The notes below the pieces were generated by a model, which was not told the origin of the DNA, searched no databases, and saw nothing but the letters and a program-made list of their open reading frames with translations. From Bacteroides fragilis NCTC 9343 (GTDB lineage Bacteria > Bacteroidota > Bacteroidia > Bacteroidales > Bacteroidaceae), in assembly GCF_000025985.1 (NCBI RefSeq), contig NC_003228.3, positions 3,100,001-3,164,000 of the forward strand: a stretch of DNA of 64,000 bases, read 5' to 3'. The stretch's first letter is position 1. Every line of letters begins with the position of its first letter. The position numbers and the translations under genes were made by a program. Below, piece after piece: positions 9,926-17,913 of the stretch.

Positions 9926-10836
9926 AAAAGGTAAACTATGCCGCCATCGACATTGGCTCCAATGCCGTGCGGCTACTGATAAAGAGTGTAAATGAAGAGG
10001 GTTCGCCCGAGGGTTTGTTGAGGAAAGTCCAACTGATACGCATTCCCCTCCGGCTGGGCGAGGACGCTTTCACCACCGGAGAAATATCAGAAGGGAAAGC
10101 AGAAAAACTGATCCGGCTGATGAAAGCCTACAAGCAACTGATGAAAATATTCGAAGTTTCGGATTACCGTGCCTGCGCCACATCTGCCATGCGCGATGCA
10201 CGCAACGGAAAAGAAATTACGCGCAAGATAGAAAAGAAAACCGGTATCCGTGTCGAAATCATCGACGGTCAGGAAGAAGCGCATATCGTCTACGATAACC
10301 ACATCGAACAGCTTTTTGCTTCGGGCCAGAATTATCTGTATGTCGATGTCGGCGGCGGCAGCACAGAAATCAATCTGATCTGTGACTCCGAACTCAAAAG
10401 TTCACGCTCCTACAACATCGGAACCGTGCGCATGCTCAGCGGCATGGTGAAAAACGAAGAAAAAGAGCAAATGCGAACCGACCTCCAGGCATTGGCTGCC
10501 GAATATGCTCCCATACAGATCATAGGATCAGGAGGCAATATCAATAAGCTTTTCCGGCTGGCGGACAAAAAGGATAAGAAACAGTCTTTCCTCCCGATTG
10601 AATCGTTGAAGGAAATCTGCGAAACCTTGAAAGCGCTATCAAAAGAAGAACGGATCAAGCAGTTTAAACTGAAACCCGACCGGGCGGATGTAATTGTTCC
10701 GGCAGCGGAAATTTTTCTGGAAGTGGCAAAACAAGTAAATGCAACGGGGATCACAGTCCCGACAATCGGACTGTCGGACGGTATCATCGACAGCCTCTAT
10801 ACCAAGAATATGCGCATGGAAACGGACGCTAAATAA
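9922..10836 (+). CDS. ppx: Exopolyphosphatase (Ppx/GppA family)
   Basis: This 304-residue protein of the ASKHA ATPase fold should remove terminal phosphates from polyphosphate or act on pppGpp. The phosphate-1 loop AAIDIGSNAVRLL (residues 5-17), the VDVGGGSTEINL motif and the GSGGNINKL motif are all present. It is the short form without the C-terminal HD domain of the enteric enzyme. The start overlaps the end of ppk1, which favours a polyphosphate role over a purely pppGpp role; the sequence cannot separate the two. Confidence 0.93.
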   Translation: MKKVNYAAIDIGSNAVRLLIKSVNEEGSPEGLLRKVQLIRIPLRLGEDAFTTGEISEGKAEKLIRLMKAYKQLMKIFEVSDYRACATSAMRDARNGKEITRKIEKKTGIRVEIIDGQEEAHIVYDNHIEQLFASGQNYLYVDVGGGSTEINLICDSELKSSRSYNIGTVRMLSGMVKNEEKEQMRTDLQALAAEYAPIQIIGSGGNINKLFRLADKKDKKQSFLPIESLKEICETLKALSKEERIKQFKLKPDRADVIVPAAEIFLEVAKQVNATGITVPTIGLSDGIIDSLYTKNMRMETDAK

Positions 10837-10842
10837 AACGGG

Positions 10843-10876
10843 TCACCACAGATTACACAGATTAACACAGATTATT
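10843..10876. repeat. Interspersed repeat, orphan left arm R3a
   Basis: A lone left arm starting TCACCACAGATTACACAG. Over about 34 bp it is the exact complement of the right arm of R3b at 10985-11018, and a better partner for it than R3b's own left arm. Confidence 0.85.
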
Positions 10877-10926
10877 TATCGTGTTGATTCATGGTATAAA
10901 AGAATCTATGCAAATGTGAGCTATGA

Positions 10927-11019
10927 TTCACCACAGATTACACGGATTTTCACAGATTAATAATTTATATTCATCGGGAATTAAATAATCTGTGTTAATC
11001 TGTGTAATCTGTGGTGAAA
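10927..11019. repeat. Interspersed inverted repeat, copy R3b
   Basis: Full copy with left arm TTCACCACAGATTACACGG and right arm TGTGTAATCTGTGGTGAA. Its left arm is identical to that of R2 over about 40 bp. It lies between convergent ppx and the alcohol dehydrogenase, ending 10 bp before the latter's stop codon. Confidence 0.9.
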
Positions 11020-11028
11020 TGCAAAAGC

Positions 11029-12174
11029 CTATAGCGAGCTTTTCAGTATTTCCTTTGCAACCGCTCCGGTGACATCTTCATTCTCGCCATATCTCACGCC
11101 ACGTTCATTGAAGCGGCGTTCTATTTCGTCAATTGTTTCCATGCCGATGCCCTCTTCACTTAAGCGGGTGGTCAATCCCAGTGAACGGAAAAATTCTTCG
11201 GTGCGGCGGATAGCTTCATCGATGCGTTCGTCACGGCTTCCGGACGTAATGCCCAGCACCCTCTCTCCATATTGCAGAATCTTGTCACCTTTTGCTTTAC
11301 GGAGCACACGCAACGTACCGGGGAAGACAATGACCAGTGTGTGTCCGTGGGTCAAGCCATGCAACGCAGTCAGTTCATGCCCGATCATGTGTGTAGCCCA
11401 ATCCTGAGATACTCCCATGGCGATAAAGCCGTTCAGTGCCATAGTGGCCGACAGCATAAAATCGGACATCAACTGATAATCGTGCTGATTCTCACGGATC
11501 TTGGGAGCTATTTCCATCAAGGTCTGCAAAATGCCTTCCGCCCAACGGTCCATTACCCGGCTCTGTCCCGGAGTAGTCATATATTGCTCCATCACATGCA
11601 CAAACGTATCGGCAATTCCACAAGCCACCTGATGGGGCGGCAAAGTAAACGTCACTTCCGGATCGAGGATAGAGAACAGAGGATAATTGGAATAGAAAGG
11701 ATATTTTTCTTTGGTTTCATGGCGCGAAATCACGGCTCCGCTATTCATCTCCGATCCTGTGGCAGGCAGGGTAAGAACAGTGGCAAGAGGGACGGTGTGG
11801 GTCACCGGACGCCCGGCAAGTACCAGATCCCAGGCGTCGCCGTCATACAGCAATCCGGCGGAAATCAGCTTGGTGCCATCAATGACCGATCCTCCTCCTA
11901 CTGCAAGCAGATAGTCCACCTTTTCCTCCTTTCCGAGAGCGATGGCCTTACGCAAGGTCTCGATGGAAGGGTTGGGTTCAATTCCCCAAAACTCTACTGT
12001 GAAATGATTCTTCAGTGCTTCTTTCACCTGGTCATATACACCATTCTTTTTCACACTACCACCACCGAAGGTAATCATCACCCGTTTGTCCGCCGGTATT
12101 TCTTCACTCAAGCGACTGATCATCCCGCGTCCCATGATCAGTTTTACGGGATTCTGAAAAATAAAATTATCCAT
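11029..12174 (-). CDS. Iron-containing alcohol dehydrogenase (YqhD/BdhA-like)
   Basis: This 381-residue member of the iron-dependent dehydrogenase family probably reduces aldehydes with NAD(P)H. The dinucleotide site AVGGGSVIDGTKLI is clear. Metal ligands are placed as in the family: Asp and His in IADTFVHVMEQY, and His in MIGHELTALHG and THGHTLVIVFPG. GGGSVKK near the N-terminus resembles the NADPH-preferring YqhD/BdhA branch. Substrate unassigned. It is monocistronic, and a 22-bp tandem repeat lies 107-212 bp upstream of its start. Confidence 0.9.
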   Translation of the reverse strand: MDNFIFQNPVKLIMGRGMISRLSEEIPADKRVMITFGGGSVKKNGVYDQVKEALKNHFTVEFWGIEPNPSIETLRKAIALGKEEKVDYLLAVGGGSVIDGTKLISAGLLYDGDAWDLVLAGRPVTHTVPLATVLTLPATGSEMNSGAVISRHETKEKYPFYSNYPLFSILDPEVTFTLPPHQVACGIADTFVHVMEQYMTTPGQSRVMDRWAEGILQTLMEIAPKIRENQHDYQLMSDFMLSATMALNGFIAMGVSQDWATHMIGHELTALHGLTHGHTLVIVFPGTLRVLRKAKGDKILQYGERVLGITSGSRDERIDEAIRRTEEFFRSLGLTTRLSEEGIGMETIDEIERRFNERGVRYGENEDVTGAVAKEILKSSL

Positions 12175-12280
12175 AGGTTATTACTTTATATCGTCATTTG
12201 TACAGAATTCAATCTGATACAAAAATAATCGCTTCTTTCCAGAAAACAAAAAGATTCGCAAGGTATTCCATACGGAAAAA

Positions 12281-12386
12281 AGACTTAAGCGTTTCCCGCA
12301 AAAGACTTAAACGTTTTTTGAAAACGCTTAAACGTTTCACCGAAAAGACTTAAGTGTTTAGTATGAAAGATTCAAGTCTTTAGTTT
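12281..12386. repeat. Tandem repeat, five degenerate 21-22 bp units
   Basis: Units begin at 12281, 12303, 12324, 12346 and 12368, each close to AGACTTAAACGTTT plus an A-rich remainder. The period of about 21.8 bp is two helical turns. The core contains the palindromes CTTAAG and AAACGTTT. It lies upstream of the dehydrogenase gene and overlaps the end of the small membrane-protein gene. It could be an operator array or simply a short tandem repeat. Confidence 0.75.
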
Positions 12387-12490
12387 ACAGGCAGCCAGGC
12401 ATTGATATCTTCGGCTACAAAAAGCCAGTAAAGCAGCAATAGGATGAATATGACAACGGCAATCGCAATTAAAACTTTTCTTTGTTTCAT
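12380..12490 (-). CDS. Predicted 36-residue single-pass membrane peptide
   Basis: This short frame runs from ATG (12488-12490) to TAA (12380-12382). The peptide starts with a basic MKQRK, then has a hydrophobic helix (VLIAIAVVIFILLLLYWLFV), then a short polar tail EDINAWLPVN. That is the classic layout of a bacterial small membrane protein. It lies upstream of the dehydrogenase in the same direction. A 66-residue frame on the same strand (start 12572) looks like a shadow of it. No homologue is recognised. Confidence 0.55.
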   Translation of the reverse strand: MKQRKVLIAIAVVIFILLLLYWLFVAEDINAWLPVN

Positions 12491-12623
12491 AATGTTGGTT
12501 TCTGTTTTTAAATAAATTATATCTGAGAAACAATATAAATAACAAAATGTTTAAAAAGAGTTTCCTTTTCAAACGATCAACAATTCTTTCTTACATCTCA
12601 TGTACATATAATGTACATCTGTT

Positions 12624-12933
12624 AGGGCCAAAAGTCCAAGGGCCATTCTATGCGCCAATTGAATCGGAGAAGAAAGATAAAAAGACAGCGATAACAGCTA
12701 ATAATCAAATAGTTACAAATAACAACCAACAAAAGCAGTGGACTAAAAAAAGCAGAAAGGTGAACAGTAAAAAGAATACGATTTAAAGTACATGTATAAT
12801 ATAATATATTTTACATTTTTCAAAAAATAAAGCGAAGTGTCCCCATGACTCATAAAAGTTTCTTTTCACAACACACTAACTTCCTTTAGGGGGGTAGACT
12901 GGCACATAGAGTGGCCCTTGGACTTTTGGCCCT
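12624..12933. mobile_element. 310-bp element with 36-bp inverted ends
   Basis: The left end (12624-12659, AGGGCCAAAAGTCCAAGGGC...) and right end (12898-12933) are reverse complements with only three mismatches, all transitions. The 238-bp interior is A-rich and I see no convincing gene in it; a 79-residue Lys/Asn-rich frame starting at 12547 crosses it but is low complexity. The size and ends suit a non-autonomous transposable element or an invertible segment. It lies about 240 bp upstream of the trp promoter. Confidence 0.6.
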
Positions 12934-13151
12934 TGATTTTAATTTCGAAAAAGAATTAACCATCTAATAATTAATAAATTAAACTTAAAAAGAAGCCAAA
13001 ACAATGTGGTCACGAATAGCTAAACGAACAACCACTACAGATGGGTGTACAAAGAGCAAAAATACATACAATAGACACTTTAAAAACAATTCGTTTTTGG
13101 GGGACAAAACAAAAAATAAAAAGGAGGGCAATAAAAAAAAGAAAGATTTTA

Positions 13152-13182
13152 TTTGTTATTCCAAACAAAGTATCTATATTTG
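13152..13182 (+). promoter_or_regulatory. trp operon promoter
   Basis: TTTG at 13152-13155, 19 bp, then TATATTTG at 13175-13182: a textbook Bacteroides -33/-7 pair. Transcription should start near 13189, about 17 nt before the leader peptide. The 218 bp between 12934 and 13151 hold no convincing gene. Confidence 0.85.
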
Positions 13183-13205
13183 CCCCCGTTAAATAACAAT
13201 TAGCA

Positions 13206-13268
13206 ATGATGACAATGCAAGTAAATACATATTGGTGGTGGCGCCCGTTACAACTCCGACAGTCGTAA
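13206..13268 (+). CDS. trpL: trp leader peptide with three tandem Trp codons
   Basis: A 20-codon frame from ATG at 13206 to TAA at 13266-13268. In-frame ATGs at 13209 and 13215 could also serve as starts. It contains TAT-TGG-TGG-TGG at 13230-13241, three consecutive Trp codons in a very short peptide. It lies between a strong promoter and a strong intrinsic terminator directly ahead of trpB. That is the expected arrangement for ribosome-mediated attenuation: when charged tRNA-Trp is scarce the ribosome stalls on the Trp codons and the terminator should not form. Confidence 0.85.
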   Translation: MMTMQVNTYWWWRPLQLRQS

Positions 13269-13321
13269 GGGAGCAGCGCTCGTATGTATATACCTCATTA
13301 AAGATATAACAGAATTTAGAA

Positions 13322-13358
13322 AGAGCCCTGTCGCAACCTGCGACGGGGCTCTTTTTTT
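13322..13358 (+). terminator. trp attenuator (intrinsic terminator)
   Basis: AGAGCCCTGTCGCA pairs with TGCGACGGGGCTCT (14 bp, one G-U) around a 3-nt loop, then eight T residues. CGACAG at 13257-13262, between the Trp codons and the leader stop, complements CTGTCG (13328-13333) in the terminator's left arm. It could therefore nucleate an antiterminator when the ribosome stalls at 13233-13241. A ribosome reaching the stop codon would cover it. Confidence 0.85.
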
Positions 13359-13394
13359 TAACCCCAAATACAAATAACAAATAAATATAGGATT

Positions 13395-14567
13395 ATGAAA
13401 AGTTTTTTAGTTGATCAGGATGGCTATTACGGAGAATTTGGAGGTGCTTATGTACCTGAAATCCTCCACAAGTGTGTAGAAGAGTTGCAGAATACTTATC
13501 TCGACGTAATAGAGAGCGAGGACTTCAAGAAAGAGTTCGACCAATTGTTGCGTGACTACGTAGGACGCCCTTCCCCACTCTATCCGGCCCGCCGCCTGTC
13601 GGAGAAGTACGGTTGCAAGATGTATCTGAAACGGGAAGACCTGAATCACACGGGTGCCCATAAAATCAATAACACCATCGGACAAATTCTACTGGCAAGA
13701 CGCATGGGTAAGAAACGTATCATTGCAGAGACCGGTGCCGGACAGCACGGGGTGGCAACAGCCACAGTCTGTGCCCTGATGAACATGGAGTGCATCGTAT
13801 ACATGGGCAAAACGGATGTAGAACGCCAGCACATCAATGTAGAAAAGATGAAAATGCTGGGAGCGACAGTCGTTCCGGTCACTTCGGGCAACATGACTCT
13901 GAAAGATGCCACGAACGAAGCCATCCGAGACTGGTGCTGCCATCCCTCGGATACGTATTACATCATCGGTTCTACCGTAGGGCCGCACCCATATCCGGAC
14001 ATGGTGGCCCGTTTGCAGTCGGTCATCAGCGAAGAGATAAAAAAACAGCTTCAGGAGAAAGAAGGACGTGACTATCCGGACTATCTGATTGCCTGCGTGG
14101 GCGGAGGAAGCAACGCTGCCGGAACCATCTATCATTATATCGACGACGAACGGGTACGGATCGTATTGGCCGAAGCCGGCGGCAAGGGAATTGAAACCGG
14201 GATGACGGCAGCCACCATCCAACTCGGAAAAATGGGGATCATTCATGGGGCACGTACGTTTGTGATCCAAAACGAAGACGGACAGATTGAGGAACCTTAT
14301 TCCATCTCCGCCGGACTGGACTATCCCGGTATCGGCCCGATGCACGCCAACCTGGCAGACAAAAAACGGGCAATGGTACTGGCTGTCAATGATGACGAAG
14401 CCATCCGTGCCGCTTACGAGTTGACCCGGCTGGAAGGAATCATTCCTGCCCTGGAATCGGCCCACGCATTGGGAGCCTTGGAAAAAATAACTTTCAAGCC
14501 GGAGGATGTAGTCGTACTGACGGTATCGGGACGGGGAGATAAAGATATAGAAACTTATCTGGGATAA
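13395..14567 (+). CDS. trpB: Tryptophan synthase beta chain
   Basis: TrpB condenses indole with serine to tryptophan using PLP, in complex with TrpA. The 390-residue length fits the standard TrpB1 type. The PLP lysine is Lys90 in [26 protein letters not shown] forms the phosphate loop and ALESAHALG is near the C-terminus. It is the first structural gene of the operon, 37 bp after the attenuator terminator, so it is the first product affected by attenuation. Repeat R4 follows at once. Confidence 0.98.
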   Translation: MKSFLVDQDGYYGEFGGAYVPEILHKCVEELQNTYLDVIESEDFKKEFDQLLRDYVGRPSPLYPARRLSEKYGCKMYLKREDLNHTGAHKINNTIGQILLARRMGKKRIIAETGAGQHGVATATVCALMNMECIVYMGKTDVERQHINVEKMKMLGATVVPVTSGNMTLKDATNEAIRDWCCHPSDTYYIIGSTVGPHPYPDMVARLQSVISEEIKKQLQEKEGRDYPDYLIACVGGGSNAAGTIYHYIDDERVRIVLAEAGGKGIETGMTAATIQLGKMGIIHGARTFVIQNEDGQIEEPYSISAGLDYPGIGPMHANLADKKRAMVLAVNDDEAIRAAYELTRLEGIIPALESAHALGALEKITFKPEDVVVLTVSGRGDKDIETYLG

Positions 14568-14572
14568 ATCAT

Positions 14573-14671
14573 TTCACCACAGATTACACAGATTAACACA
14601 GATTTTTAAACTCTCGTTTGTGGAATATCAAAAAAACTCTCTGTGAAACTCGGTGTTACTCTGTGGTGAAT
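14573..14671. repeat. Interspersed inverted repeat, copy R4 (mixed arms)
   Basis: The left arm is of the AGATTACACAG subtype while the right arm is of the GAGTAACAC subtype, so outside the shared TTCACCACAGA end the arms pair poorly. This suggests a chimera of two subtypes or decay. It lies between trpB and trpE. Confidence 0.8.
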
Positions 14672-14700
14672 CCAAAATCAAATTAAAAAGAAATGAAATT

Positions 14701-16107
14701 ATGAATGCCTTCAATTATACCACCCATAGCAAGCAAGTCCTGGGCGACCTGCACACTCCGGTAAGCATTTACCTCAAAGTACGTGATATGTATCCGCAAT
14801 CCGCATTAATGGAAAGCTCGGACTACCATGCCGGAGAAAACTCTCTCTCGTTCATCGCCCTCTGCCCATTGGCAAGCATCGGCATCAACAGTGGAATCGT
14901 AACCACTACTTACCCCGACAATACCCGCCGGGAAGAACCGCTCAGCCAATCGTTCCGGGTAGAAAATGCGCTCAACCGCTTTATCAACCGGTTCCATGTG
15001 GAAGGAGACGACAAGAAATTCTGCGGGCTATACGGCTACACCACGTTCAATGCCGTGAAGTATTTTGAACACATCCCCGTGAAAGAAAGTCATGACGAAC
15101 AGAATGACGCTCCCGACTTACTATACATATTATATAAGTATATCATCGTCTTCAATCACTTTAAGAATGAGCTCACTCTGGTAGAGATGCTGGCTGAAGG
15201 AGAAGAAAGCAATTTGTCACAACTGGAATCGGCCATTGAAAACCGTAACTATGCTTCATACAATTTCTCTGTGACCGGCCCTGTCACCAGCACCATCACC
15301 GACGAAGAACACAAGGCAAACGTACGCAAAGGCATCGCCCATTGCCTGCGGGGAGATGTCTTCCAGATTGTGCTTTCCAGACGGTTTATCCAACCTTATG
15401 CGGGTGACGACTTCAAAGTGTATCGTGCTTTGCGAAGCATCAACCCCTCTCCCTACCTGTTCTATTTCGATTTCGGCGGCTACCGCATCTTCGGCTCGTC
15501 ACCCGAAACGCATTGCAAAGTGGAAAGCGGACAGGCGTATATCGACCCGATTGCCGGCACCACACGCCGCACGGGAGACACCATCAAAGACAAGGAACTG
15601 ACGGAAGCTCTTTTGGCTGATCCGAAAGAAAACGCAGAACATGTAATGCTGGTGGACCTGGCACGCAACGATCTCAGCCGGAATTGCCACGACGTACGGG
15701 TAGTATTCTACAAAGAACCCCAATACTACAGCCATGTCATCCATCTGGTGAGCCGCGTCAGCGGTGCTCTGAACAACGGAGCAAATCCGCTCAAGACCTT
15801 TATCGACACTTTCCCTGCCGGAACCCTGAGCGGTGCGCCCAAGGTACGTGCCATGCAGCTTATCAGCGAAATAGAACCTCACAACCGCGGAGCCTACGGA
15901 GGTTGTATCGGCTTCATCGGCCTGAACGGAGAATTGAACCAGGCGATAACGATCCGCACTTTCGTAAGCCGCAACAACGAATTGTGGTTCCAGGCCGGAG
16001 GCGGTATCGTAGCACGCAGTCAGGACGAATACGAACTGCAAGAAGTCAATAATAAACTGGGGGCCCTGAAAAAGGCAATAGACCTGGCCGTAAAACTAAA
16101 AAACTGA
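14701..16107 (+). CDS. trpE: Anthranilate synthase component I
   Basis: TrpE makes anthranilate from chorismate with ammonia from TrpG. The 468-residue protein has the expected chorismate-binding C-terminal half: SPYLFYFDFG, FGSSPETH, DPIAGTTRRTG and PAGTLSGAPKVRAM. The start at 14701 (MNAFNYTTHSK) is preferred. The frame continues upstream to 14653, but those codons derive from repeat R4. Feedback inhibition by tryptophan is typical of the family; the N-terminal LLES-type motif appears here as LMESSDYHAGENS. Confidence 0.97.
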   Translation: MNAFNYTTHSKQVLGDLHTPVSIYLKVRDMYPQSALMESSDYHAGENSLSFIALCPLASIGINSGIVTTTYPDNTRREEPLSQSFRVENALNRFINRFHVEGDDKKFCGLYGYTTFNAVKYFEHIPVKESHDEQNDAPDLLYILYKYIIVFNHFKNELTLVEMLAEGEESNLSQLESAIENRNYASYNFSVTGPVTSTITDEEHKANVRKGIAHCLRGDVFQIVLSRRFIQPYAGDDFKVYRALRSINPSPYLFYFDFGGYRIFGSSPETHCKVESGQAYIDPIAGTTRRTGDTIKDKELTEALLADPKENAEHVMLVDLARNDLSRNCHDVRVVFYKEPQYYSHVIHLVSRVSGALNNGANPLKTFIDTFPAGTLSGAPKVRAMQLISEIEPHNRGAYGGCIGFIGLNGELNQAITIRTFVSRNNELWFQAGGGIVARSQDEYELQEVNNKLGALKKAIDLAVKLKN

Positions 16108-16122
16108 AGTAAAATGAATAGG

Positions 16123-16219
16123 TTCACCACAGAGTTACACAGAGTTTTAATCTCTTGTTTATAGGATGTTTACGAGAAAATATCTTCTCTGTGAAACTCT
16201 GTGTCACTCTGTGGTGAAT
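16123..16219. repeat. Interspersed inverted repeat, copy R5
   Basis: Arms TTCACCACAGAGTTACACAG and CTGTGTCACTCTGTGGTGAA: both have the GAG subtype in place of GAT, with an inner paired block as well. It lies between trpE and trpG. Confidence 0.88.
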
Positions 16220-16240
16220 CCCCCAAACAATTTCAAAACA

Positions 16241-16846
16241 ATGAACAACGAGATAAATACCCTTAACAGACAGAAAGAAGCGATTCTCCTTCTGGACAAT
16301 TATGACTCTTTCACCTATAACCTGCTGCATGTGGTAAAAGAACAGGGAGTGACCGACATTGAAGTATTCCGCAATGACGAGATAACACTGGACGAGGTGG
16401 AACGTTTCGATAAGATCATCCTCTCGCCGGGACCGGGCATACCGGAAGAAGCCGGACTGTTACTGCCCATCATCCGGAAATATGCGGCAACCAAAAGTAT
16501 CCTGGGAGTTTGTCTGGGCCATCAGGCCATCGGCGAAGCATTCGGAGCCACACTCGAAAATCTGACAGAAGTATATCACGGGGTTCAGACTCCGGTCAGC
16601 ATATTGAAAGAAGATATCCTCTTCAGAGGATTGGGACGTGAAATTCCCGTAGGACGCTATCACTCCTGGGTGGTGAGCCGCAAGGATTTCCCCGGATGCC
16701 TGGAGATCACGGCCGAAAGCCGGGAGGGACAAATCATGGCATTACGGCACCGGACGTACGACGTACATGGCATTCAGTTTCATCCCGAATCGGTGCTGAC
16801 TCCACAGGGAAAAGAGATAATCAAGAACTTCTTAAACAACCGATAA
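16241..16846 (+). CDS. trpG: Anthranilate synthase component II (glutamine amidotransferase)
   Basis: TrpG releases ammonia from glutamine for TrpE. The 201-residue protein has the class I amidotransferase triad: Cys91 in LGVCLGHQAIGEAFG, with His and Glu in IQFHPESVLT. The N-terminal LLLDNYDSFTYNL motif is diagnostic for the TrpG/PabA group. ATG 16241 is preferred; the upstream extension of the frame to 16166 is repeat R5 sequence. The operon context supports TrpG rather than PabA, though one protein may serve both. Confidence 0.96.
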   Translation: MNNEINTLNRQKEAILLLDNYDSFTYNLLHVVKEQGVTDIEVFRNDEITLDEVERFDKIILSPGPGIPEEAGLLLPIIRKYAATKSILGVCLGHQAIGEAFGATLENLTEVYHGVQTPVSILKEDILFRGLGREIPVGRYHSWVVSRKDFPGCLEITAESREGQIMALRHRTYDVHGIQFHPESVLTPQGKEIIKNFLNNR

Positions 16847-16892
16847 GCGCGCCTTATGACCGCGCATGCGTAACATTGAAAAAACAAACTAT

Positions 16893-17888
16893 ATGAAACA
16901 GATTCTATACAAATTATTCGAACATCAATATCTGGGTCGCGACGAAGCCCGCACCATATTGCAGAACATTGCACAAGGCAAATACAATGATGCACAGGTG
17001 GCCTCGCTGATCACCGTCTTCCTGATGCGTAACATCTCGGTAGAGGAACTTTGCGGATTTCGTGACGCACTGCTTGAAATGCGGGTCCCGGTAGATTTGA
17101 GTGAGTTTGCCCCAATAGACATTGTGGGAACCGGAGGGGACGGCAAGAATACCTTCAACATCTCCACCGCGGCTTGCTTCACAGTAGCCGGTGCCGGATT
17201 TCCGGTAGTCAAACATGGGAATTACGGTGCCACTTCCGTCAGCGGAGCCAGCAACGTGATGGAACAGCACGGAGTAAAGTTCACCGACCATACAGACCGC
17301 CTGCGCCGCTCGATGGAGAAGTGTAACATCGCTTATCTGCATGCACCTCTGTTCAACCCGGCTCTGAAAGCGGTGGCACCGATACGCAAAGCATTGGCCG
17401 TACGCACGTTCTTCAATATGCTGGGTCCGTTGGTAAACCCTGTCATCCCCACCTATCAACTGCTCGGAGTATACAACCTCCCGCTGCTCCGCCTGTATAC
17501 CTATACCTATCAGGAAAGCGCTACCCGCTTTGCGGTAGTACATAGCCTGGACGGATATGACGAAATCTCTCTGACCGACGAATTTAAAGTGGCGACATGT
17601 GGAAACGAGAAAATCTACACTCCGGAGAGCCTGGGCTTCAACCGCTGTCGGGAATCCGAACTCGACGGTGGAAATACCCCGGAAGATGCCACAAGAATAT
17701 TTGACGCCGTAATGGAGGGAACAGCCACCGAAGCACAGAAGAATGTGGTGATCGTCAATGCGGCCTTTGCCATCCGGGTGATTTGTCCGGAGAAACCGAT
17801 AGAAGAATGTATCGCCCTGGCACGGGAATCACTGGAAAGCGGCAAGGCTCGGGAGACTTTAAAGAAATTTGTCGAACTAAACGGATAG
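16893..17888 (+). CDS. trpD: Anthranilate phosphoribosyltransferase
   Basis: TrpD transfers phosphoribose from PRPP to anthranilate. The 331-residue protein has the PRPP loop IVGTGGDGKNTFNIST, then KHGNYGATSVSG and the C-terminal ESLESGKA helix. ATG 16893 is preferred over the upstream 16866 frame. There is no fused TrpG domain, consistent with the separate trpG just upstream. Confidence 0.97.
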   Translation: MKQILYKLFEHQYLGRDEARTILQNIAQGKYNDAQVASLITVFLMRNISVEELCGFRDALLEMRVPVDLSEFAPIDIVGTGGDGKNTFNISTAACFTVAGAGFPVVKHGNYGATSVSGASNVMEQHGVKFTDHTDRLRRSMEKCNIAYLHAPLFNPALKAVAPIRKALAVRTFFNMLGPLVNPVIPTYQLLGVYNLPLLRLYTYTYQESATRFAVVHSLDGYDEISLTDEFKVATCGNEKIYTPESLGFNRCRESELDGGNTPEDATRIFDAVMEGTATEAQKNVVIVNAAFAIRVICPEKPIEECIALARESLESGKARETLKKFVELNG

Positions 17889-17913
17889 AAAAGCTATCAC
17901 CCATCAAAGAAAC

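Noticed and set aside
12547..12786. 79-codon plus-strand frame crossing the left end of the 310-bp element
   Set aside because: Low-complexity Lys/Asn-rich translation, no promoter, and it straddles the inverted end.
13004..13192. 62-codon frame just before the trp leader
   Set aside because: It runs through the trp promoter boxes and encodes a Lys/Asn-rich sequence without features.
13206..13358. T-box riboswitch as the trp control element
   Set aside because: I see no T-box consensus or specifier-loop architecture; the Trp-rich short frame explains the layout better.
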